From the NCBI RefSeq assembly GCF_000732625.1, contig NZ_JPJI01000032.1, forward strand, positions 1,307,180 through 1,371,179: a DNA stretch of 64,000 nt, written 5' to 3'. The DNA comes from Nonlabens ulvanivorans. Lineage in GTDB: Bacteria > Bacteroidota > Bacteroidia > Flavobacteriales > Flavobacteriaceae. Shown in pieces: positions 59,256-64,000 of the stretch. A model generated the notes under the pieces. The model ran no database searches, was not told the origin of the DNA, and saw nothing but the letters and a program-made list of their open reading frames with translations. The translations under genes were made by a program, and so were the position numbers. The number at the start of each line of letters is the position of its first letter. The first letter of the stretch is position 1.

Positions 59256-60619
59256 TTAAAGATAAAATAGAGGCACATCATAACGTTCTTGGAGTATCAT
59301 GGAATAAGGCGCACTTATGGCCACTATTCAAACCCTATCTATATAATAGTATTAATACGTATAGTTCTGTTGCTCCTAGTAAAAATTTAGGACTGTTAAA
59401 ACGTGTTTTTAGTAAGTTTTTAATCAGTGTAAAATCGATAATAAAAATAAAAAAAACCGAAGCCTTTATACTATCTAATAGTAATCGTAGGATTACAATA
59501 AATGGGCAATCTTTTGCTCGTATCTCACAAGGTGTTTATGACCATTTTAATGGGAAAGCTGTTTTTATAGAGAGCAATATTAATGTTGCCCATGATGATG
59601 TAGAAAGAGGAACTAATTTCATTAATGAAACACTTATACTACCCTTACAAGCTCTTTTGATATTATGGTTTAAATTGATTCAACCTAAGTTTCAAGGTAA
59701 ATCAATTCTTGTTGATATTCTTAATGAATATAAAGTGAATGTAAATATCGATTTTAGATTTTATAAATTTTTAGCAAGATACTATACCTTTAAGTGGTTA
59801 CTTAGAATACATAAACCAGAATATGTTTTTGTAGAATGTTATTATGATTATTGCGGGTATATAAAGGCTTGTAAAGATCAAAATGTGCAAGTTATTGAAT
59901 TGCAGCATGGAATGATTGCAGAAAGTCATAGGTCTTATAACTATAGCGTTTCCGTAAACAATCATTTGTTACCTGATAAATTGTTGACTTTTGGCTTTCG
60001 CGAAAGCGAACTCTATAACAATGCAGATGTTAACTTTATAGATAAAGAATGTGTTCTACCTACTGGTTTTTATTTGTTTGATTTATTTAGAAAAGGAGAG
60101 GTTCAATCTCCTGAAGAATTATCAATGGTAATAAATGCTGACAGACCTAGTTTTATCATCTCTGGACAGGACTTGATAGAGGAGAAATCCATTCCCTTTA
60201 TCAATCAACTAGCCATGTTGAGACAAGATTGCGATTTTATTTATGTCCCTAGGACTAAGACAACCAGCTATGAAACACTTTTTACTCAACCAAATATTAA
60301 AGTAGTAAACAAATTCCCTATTTATCAGGTTATTAACGCCACTACAGCACATATTACGGCATTTTCTACTACAGCACTAGAATCTCTTGCTATGGGAAAA
60401 GTAAATGTGTTTATGAATATTGACGGTTTAAGTGAGAAACATTTTGAGAATTATTTAAGCTTTAAAGGTGTTTATATGATCAATTCTCCAGATGATTTTA
60501 CTTTACAAATGACAGATCAATTTAAAAACCATAAACCAGAAGAATTAAGTGATCTTATGAAGGAAGAGTATCTTTCTAATTACTTAACTAACTTGAATAA
60601 TCACTTGACTAGTAATTAA
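59252..60619 (+). CDS. Putative GT-B-like surface-polysaccharide glycosyltransferase
   Basis: The 455-residue protein has no recognised family by name. It has the VIELQHGMIAESHRSY segment at about residues 216-231, the LPDKLLTFGFRE strand, and a C-terminal TAFSTTALESLAMGKVNVFM that looks like the donor-binding part of a GT-B fold (compare capsule and polysialyl-type transferases). It could transfer the CMP-nonulosonate or another sugar in the locus. It begins at a GTG overlapping the stop of the propeller gene. A palindrome copy (GFRES) falls within the LLTFGFRESE stretch. Confidence 0.6.
   Translation: MIKDKIEAHHNVLGVSWNKAHLWPLFKPYLYNSINTYSSVAPSKNLGLLKRVFSKFLISVKSIIKIKKTEAFILSNSNRRITINGQSFARISQGVYDHFNGKAVFIESNINVAHDDVERGTNFINETLILPLQALLILWFKLIQPKFQGKSILVDILNEYKVNVNIDFRFYKFLARYYTFKWLLRIHKPEYVFVECYYDYCGYIKACKDQNVQVIELQHGMIAESHRSYNYSVSVNNHLLPDKLLTFGFRESELYNNADVNFIDKECVLPTGFYLFDLFRKGEVQSPEELSMVINADRPSFIISGQDLIEEKSIPFINQLAMLRQDCDFIYVPRTKTTSYETLFTQPNIKVVNKFPIYQVINATTAHITAFSTTALESLAMGKVNVFMNIDGLSEKHFENYLSFKGVYMINSPDDFTLQMTDQFKNHKPEELSDLMKEEYLSNYLTNLNNHLTSN
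59993..60008. repeat. 16-bp interspersed palindrome, copy 13 (one mismatch)
   Basis: GGCTTTCGCGAAAGCG, first base changed, read as GFRES in the glycosyltransferase-like gene. Confidence 0.85.
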
Positions 60620-60623
60620 TAGT

Positions 60624-61898
60624 ATGATATTAAAGTTAATTAATTTGATTAAGGGTAAACTCTTCCAGAGTCTGGGAATGTATACTCTTGTAAATTTTAT
60701 AAATAGTGCGATTCCATTTTTGCTATTACCTATTCTTACTAGTAATTTAAGTGAGGCCGAGTATGGTATAGTGGATATATTCAATAATTTATCATTTATA
60801 TTCATTCCTATTATAGGGTTAAATATAGTGTCGTGTGTTCTTAGATTTTACTATGATGACAATATAGATTTTAATAAATTTTTATCAACTGTAACTACAA
60901 CTTTGTTAATTTGTGGTACTATAATTATACTAGCAGTAGCATCATTTATTTATTCTACAGATGTTGATATAATTAATGAAGAAATACCAAATAGTGTACT
61001 ATTATTAGCCTTGTTATTTGCTTTCTCTAGTCAGATAATAGAAATAATACTAGGAATTTTTAGGGCGACAGAACGCCCTTTGAACTATGGGTTTGTAAGA
61101 ATTGTAAAAACAGGCTTAGATTTATCTTTATCTATTTATTGTGTAGTTGTTTTAAAATTAGGTTGGGAAGGAAGAATCTATCCTGCGGTCGGTGTAGGAC
61201 TACTAATTGCATTATTAATTTTACTCTACTTATTCCATGCATATAATGTTAGACTTGTTATTAAAAAAGATTATTTAAGAATAGCTTTTAAATACAGTAC
61301 TCCACTTATTTTTCATAGTCTTGCAGGTTATATTATTAGCTTTTCTGACCGCTTTATAATTCTTGAATTTATGAGCGCTGAGGATGTAGGACTGTATGCA
61401 GTGGCATATCAGGTTGGTATGATAATGTCTTTTGTTAATAATAGTTTTAATCAAGCCTGGACACCTTATGTGTTTTCAATTCTAAAAGGTGGAGACTTGG
61501 CTAAAATAAAGCAGCTTTCTAAATTTAATTACTTTTATTTTTTATTAATGATTGTATTGGCGCTAAGTATTTTCCTTATGGTGCCATTGATTTATGAATG
61601 GTTTATTGATGGGAAATTTGAAGTGGACTATCAAATTGTATTCTGGGTTTTACTAGGCTATGCATTCAATGGGATGTATAAAGTTTTAGTAAATTACTTA
61701 TTCTACTATAAAAGAACAAGTAGTCTAGCTATCATAACTGTTAGTGCCGCAGTTTGTAATATTGTTTTTTGTATATTATTAGTTCCAAGAATTGGAATAT
61801 TAGGAGCTTCTATAAGTACTACAATAGCATTCTTTCTTATGTTTGCATTAGTTTACGTTTATTACTTGAAAAGTTATAAAATTCAAAAGATTAAATAA
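60624..61898 (+). CDS. Wzx-like polysaccharide flippase
   Basis: An inner-membrane protein of 424 residues with about 12 hydrophobic helices. The start MYTLVNFINSAIPFLLLPIL and the tail ILGASISTTIAFF are the pattern of MATE/MurJ-like lipid-linked oligosaccharide flippases (Wzx, RfbX). It would carry finished repeat units across the membrane, so a Wzy polymerase is expected elsewhere or beyond the edge. It starts five bases after the preceding transferase. Confidence 0.88.
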   Translation: MILKLINLIKGKLFQSLGMYTLVNFINSAIPFLLLPILTSNLSEAEYGIVDIFNNLSFIFIPIIGLNIVSCVLRFYYDDNIDFNKFLSTVTTTLLICGTIIILAVASFIYSTDVDIINEEIPNSVLLLALLFAFSSQIIEIILGIFRATERPLNYGFVRIVKTGLDLSLSIYCVVVLKLGWEGRIYPAVGVGLLIALLILLYLFHAYNVRLVIKKDYLRIAFKYSTPLIFHSLAGYIISFSDRFIILEFMSAEDVGLYAVAYQVGMIMSFVNNSFNQAWTPYVFSILKGGDLAKIKQLSKFNYFYFLLMIVLALSIFLMVPLIYEWFIDGKFEVDYQIVFWVLLGYAFNGMYKVLVNYLFYYKRTSSLAIITVSAAVCNIVFCILLVPRIGILGASISTTIAFFLMFALVYVYYLKSYKIQKIK

Positions 61899-61907
61899 CA
61901 TTTCAAA

Positions 61908-61918
61908 CCCTTCAAGGG
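61908..61918. promoter_or_regulatory. Palindrome with purine-rich tail upstream of the FkbH-like gene
   Basis: CCCTTCAAGGG running into GAAT, the same layout as CCCTTGCAAGGGGAAT before yidC. Here the first ATG after it opens only a 14-codon frame at 61922. Confidence 0.35.
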
Positions 61919-61952
61919 AATATGTATGAATTAGAGAATTTTAAAGACTATT

Positions 61953-63776
61953 ATGGAGAAGATTAAATTGGTTATTTGGGATTTAGACGAGACTTTTTGG
62001 AATGGAACTCTTTCGGAAGAAGGAATCCAACCTATCGAGAGTAATATTTCTTTAATTAAGGAATTATGTGATCGTGGAATAATGAATAGTATTGTGTCCA
62101 AGAATGATTTTGAGCAGGCAAAAGAAAAGTTAATTGAGTTGGGTGTTTGGGATTATTTTGTTTTTCCAGTAATTGGATGGAAACCTAAAGGGCCAGCAAT
62201 AGTTGATATTATAAATAGGAGTCAATTAAGGGCGCCAAATGTTCTTTTTATTGATGACAATCATGGAAATTTAGAAGAAGCAAAATACTATAGCAAAACT
62301 TTGCATGTAATGGAGCCTTCTGGTATAAGTTCTATTCTTAGCCATAATGCTTTTAAAGGAAAAGACGATAGGATTCATTCGAGACTAAGTCAATATAAAG
62401 TACTAGAGAAAAAATTTGAATCTAGTTTATCTTATGATGATAATTTGAATTTTTTAGCGGATTCAAAGATTGTTATTGAAAAAATATCTGGTAATGATTT
62501 ATTTAGTTATGTTGATAGGATTCATGAGTTGTTAGAAAGAACAAATCAACTGAATTTCACAAAGATTCGTTCATCTAAAGAAGAAATTTTAAATTTAATT
62601 GAAGACGATAATTTTCACACTATGTTGATAAAGGTTTCAGATAAATTTGGAGATTATGGAGTTGCTGGAATAGTGTCCTTGAATCTTCAGAAGAACGAAC
62701 TGAGGCACTTTACTTTTTCATGTAGAATTCTTAATCTTGGTGTAGATCAATTTCTTTACGCATCTCTAGGATTTCCTAAAATCAATATTGTACCAGAGGT
62801 TGCAGTTACTTTAGATAACTCTCATCCTGATTGGATTTCTGAGGTAGAAAAACATTCAAAGCCAAATATCGAAAATAAAAAAGATAGTGAATTGATTTTC
62901 TTTAAAGGTGGATGTGATTTGGGACAGATGACTTTTTATTTAAAGAATAAAGGGTTTCGTTTTGTAGAGGAGACAAATTATGTCTCTGCAAACAATTTTC
63001 CGATACATCAAGAGCATTCACAAGTTTTGCTCGATTCAAAATTACTCTCAGAAGAAAATAAATTGTATTTCCAATCTAGTGATTTTATACCGTTTGTTGA
63101 TAGTCAGTTTTATGACTCAGATTTTTTTAGTCGGAAATACAGTGCCGTCGTTTATAGTGTTCTGATGGATTATACAAATGACTTATATATTCATAAGAAA
63201 ACTGGTTCTAAGTTACCATTTGGAGGATATTATAGACGCTGGACTGATGAAGAGAATGATAATGAGATAATACAAACTTATCAAAAGATGAATATTCCTA
63301 TAACGAAAAAGCAGTTATTGGATTTTAGAAGAGAATTTGAATTTTACGGTCCAATTTCACCTTTAGAGTTTAAAAGTAACCTATTGAAAATTCGAGAATT
63401 TGTCGATGACCATACCAAGCTAATATTTGTCAATGGAGCTGAAGTTGAGCCACCTAATAATATAGAGAAAAATGCGCTAAGTCGGCATAAAATTATGAAT
63501 GCCGCCTTGGATGAATTTATTGAGAACACGAAAAATACTTATCTGTTAGATGTTAGGAATATTGTGACTAGTTCGGATCAATTATCAAATAATATTAGGC
63601 ATTATAAAAGAGAGGCTTACCAAAACTTATCTGGTGATTTATTGCAGCTACTAAATTCAATTCTAGATATAAATGTGAATGAAAATATTGATTATTTATC
63701 GGTTCTTAAAAGCAAAGTTATTTCTAATAAAGTTTTGAGAATTATATATAGAAAAATTAAAAAAGTAGGGGTTTAA
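61953..63776 (+). CDS. HAD-IIIC/FkbH-like protein fused to an SGNH-like domain
   Basis: The 607-residue protein has three parts. First, a HAD domain with D10-L-D12-E-T14 and VLFIDDNHGNLEEAK. Second, the FkbH-type C-terminal acyl-transfer-like domain (about 180-295; RTNQLNFT, SCRILNLGVDQF). Third, a tail of about 290 residues (from about 312) that looks like an SGNH/GDSL fold. In it the nucleophile position appears as Cys321 in FFKGGCDLG, and a His at 550 in RHYKREAY fits the catalytic His. FkbH-type proteins often load a glyceryl or acyl group; together with the tail this could modify the polysaccharide. No carrier-protein gene is visible in the window. Confidence 0.72.
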   Translation: MEKIKLVIWDLDETFWNGTLSEEGIQPIESNISLIKELCDRGIMNSIVSKNDFEQAKEKLIELGVWDYFVFPVIGWKPKGPAIVDIINRSQLRAPNVLFIDDNHGNLEEAKYYSKTLHVMEPSGISSILSHNAFKGKDDRIHSRLSQYKVLEKKFESSLSYDDNLNFLADSKIVIEKISGNDLFSYVDRIHELLERTNQLNFTKIRSSKEEILNLIEDDNFHTMLIKVSDKFGDYGVAGIVSLNLQKNELRHFTFSCRILNLGVDQFLYASLGFPKINIVPEVAVTLDNSHPDWISEVEKHSKPNIENKKDSELIFFKGGCDLGQMTFYLKNKGFRFVEETNYVSANNFPIHQEHSQVLLDSKLLSEENKLYFQSSDFIPFVDSQFYDSDFFSRKYSAVVYSVLMDYTNDLYIHKKTGSKLPFGGYYRRWTDEENDNEIIQTYQKMNIPITKKQLLDFRREFEFYGPISPLEFKSNLLKIREFVDDHTKLIFVNGAEVEPPNNIEKNALSRHKIMNAALDEFIENTKNTYLLDVRNIVTSSDQLSNNIRHYKREAYQNLSGDLLQLLNSILDINVNENIDYLSVLKSKVISNKVLRIIYRKIKKVGV

Positions 63777-63780
63777 CAAT

Positions 63781-63888
63781 TTGTATATTATCCGGAAATT
63801 GAAGTTTCTATTAATACACGATTTAATTCTCATTGTTGCTTTTTTTGCGGTAATATTTGATTACCTTTCTAGATTGAAAAAATGTTAA
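63781..63888 (+). CDS. Possible 35-residue single-helix membrane peptide
   Basis: Short frame from a TTG four bases after the FkbH-like stop, encoding about 35 residues with one long hydrophobic helix (residues 9-26, LLIHDLILIVAFFAVIFD, flanked by Arg/Lys). The next frame overlaps its end by seven bases. It could be a genuine small membrane protein in the operon, but no family is recognised and the TTG start is unproven. Confidence 0.35.
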   Translation: MYIIRKLKFLLIHDLILIVAFFAVIFDYLSRLKKC

Positions 63889-64000
63889 TACAAAATACAA
63901 ATTTTATAATCTTTTGCACCTTAAGTCTATGTCTGATCTGGATGTGGTCATTGATTTTTAAGAACAAGGGTTCGAAATTATTATTATTTTATAATCTTTT
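63882..64000 (+). CDS. N-terminal part of a membrane protein (runs off the edge)
   Basis: Frame open from the ATG at 63882 to the edge, at least 39 residues, with a hydrophobic helix (FIIFCTLSLCLIWMWSLIF) followed by Lys and more hydrophobic residues. An MBOAT-type acyltransferase beginning would be plausible after a HAD/SGNH gene, but too little is visible to claim it. Confidence 0.4.
   Translation, partial: MLIQNTNFIIFCTLSLCLIWMWSLIFKNKGSKLLLFYNL

Noticed and set aside
61922-61966. The 14-codon frame as an annotated gene
   Set aside because: It is too short and overlaps the real start of the next gene; kept only as a finding.

Overview
The window looks like a chromosomal segment of a marine-type Flavobacteriaceae (Bacteroidota). 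It is AT-rich with dense coding. Many starts are preceded by the Bacteroidota -7 promoter box TAnnTTTG rather than by a Shine-Dalgarno sequence. The gene content is typical of the family: a BshC bacillithiol enzyme, a PafA-type phosphatase, a GldN-free housekeeping set, a TonB receptor with a carboxypeptidase-regulatory domain, and an OmpA with a calcium-binding linker. I see no rRNA, tRNA, CRISPR array, insertion sequence or prophage.

Layout. 0-10 kb: glyA and fahA diverge from a shared promoter region, then a lipoprotein gene, bshC, and a guaA-LysM receptor-OsmC-metallopeptidase run. 10-17 kb: pyrG, yidC, a SprT-like gene, manC and a DUF389 transporter. 17-19.3 kb (minus): an orphan four-helix sensor and the MlaE/MlaF lipid transporter pair. 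19.4-33.5 kb: a PafA-like phosphatase, small envelope proteins, a glycosyltransferase and methyltransferase pair, UvrD helicase, an FMN glutamate-synthase-like enzyme, an M1 aminopeptidase and recG. 33.7-43.6 kb: an ECF sigma factor with a membrane partner, lpdA, a TonB receptor, and pabB-tilS-dsbD. 43.6-45.4 kb: a non-coding stretch with a heptamer repeat, then ompA.

45.5 kb to the right edge is a one-directional surface-polysaccharide locus. Three genes make UDP-HexNAc and UDP-uronic-acid precursors. Nine genes (49.3-57.9 kb) match a legionaminic-acid-type nonulosonate pathway, in an order resembling the Campylobacter leg/ptm locus. These are followed by a beta-propeller protein with the residue spacing of PL24/PL25-type uronate lyases, a candidate glycosyltransferase, a Wzx-like flippase, and a HAD/FkbH protein fused to an SGNH-like domain. 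The likely product is an acidic capsule or O-antigen containing uronic acid and a sialic-acid-like sugar, with an enzyme to trim it and another to decorate it.

The most unusual signal is a 16-bp perfect palindrome, CGCTTTCGCGAAAGCG, present 13 times (exact or one mismatch). It occurs about every 4.8 kb with strikingly even spacing, both between genes and inside nine genes in all three reading frames. It reads through without a stop in every frame, giving AFAKA, RFRES or LSRK. It behaves like a genome-wide highly iterated palindrome such as cyanobacterial HIP1, and no annotated gene explains it.
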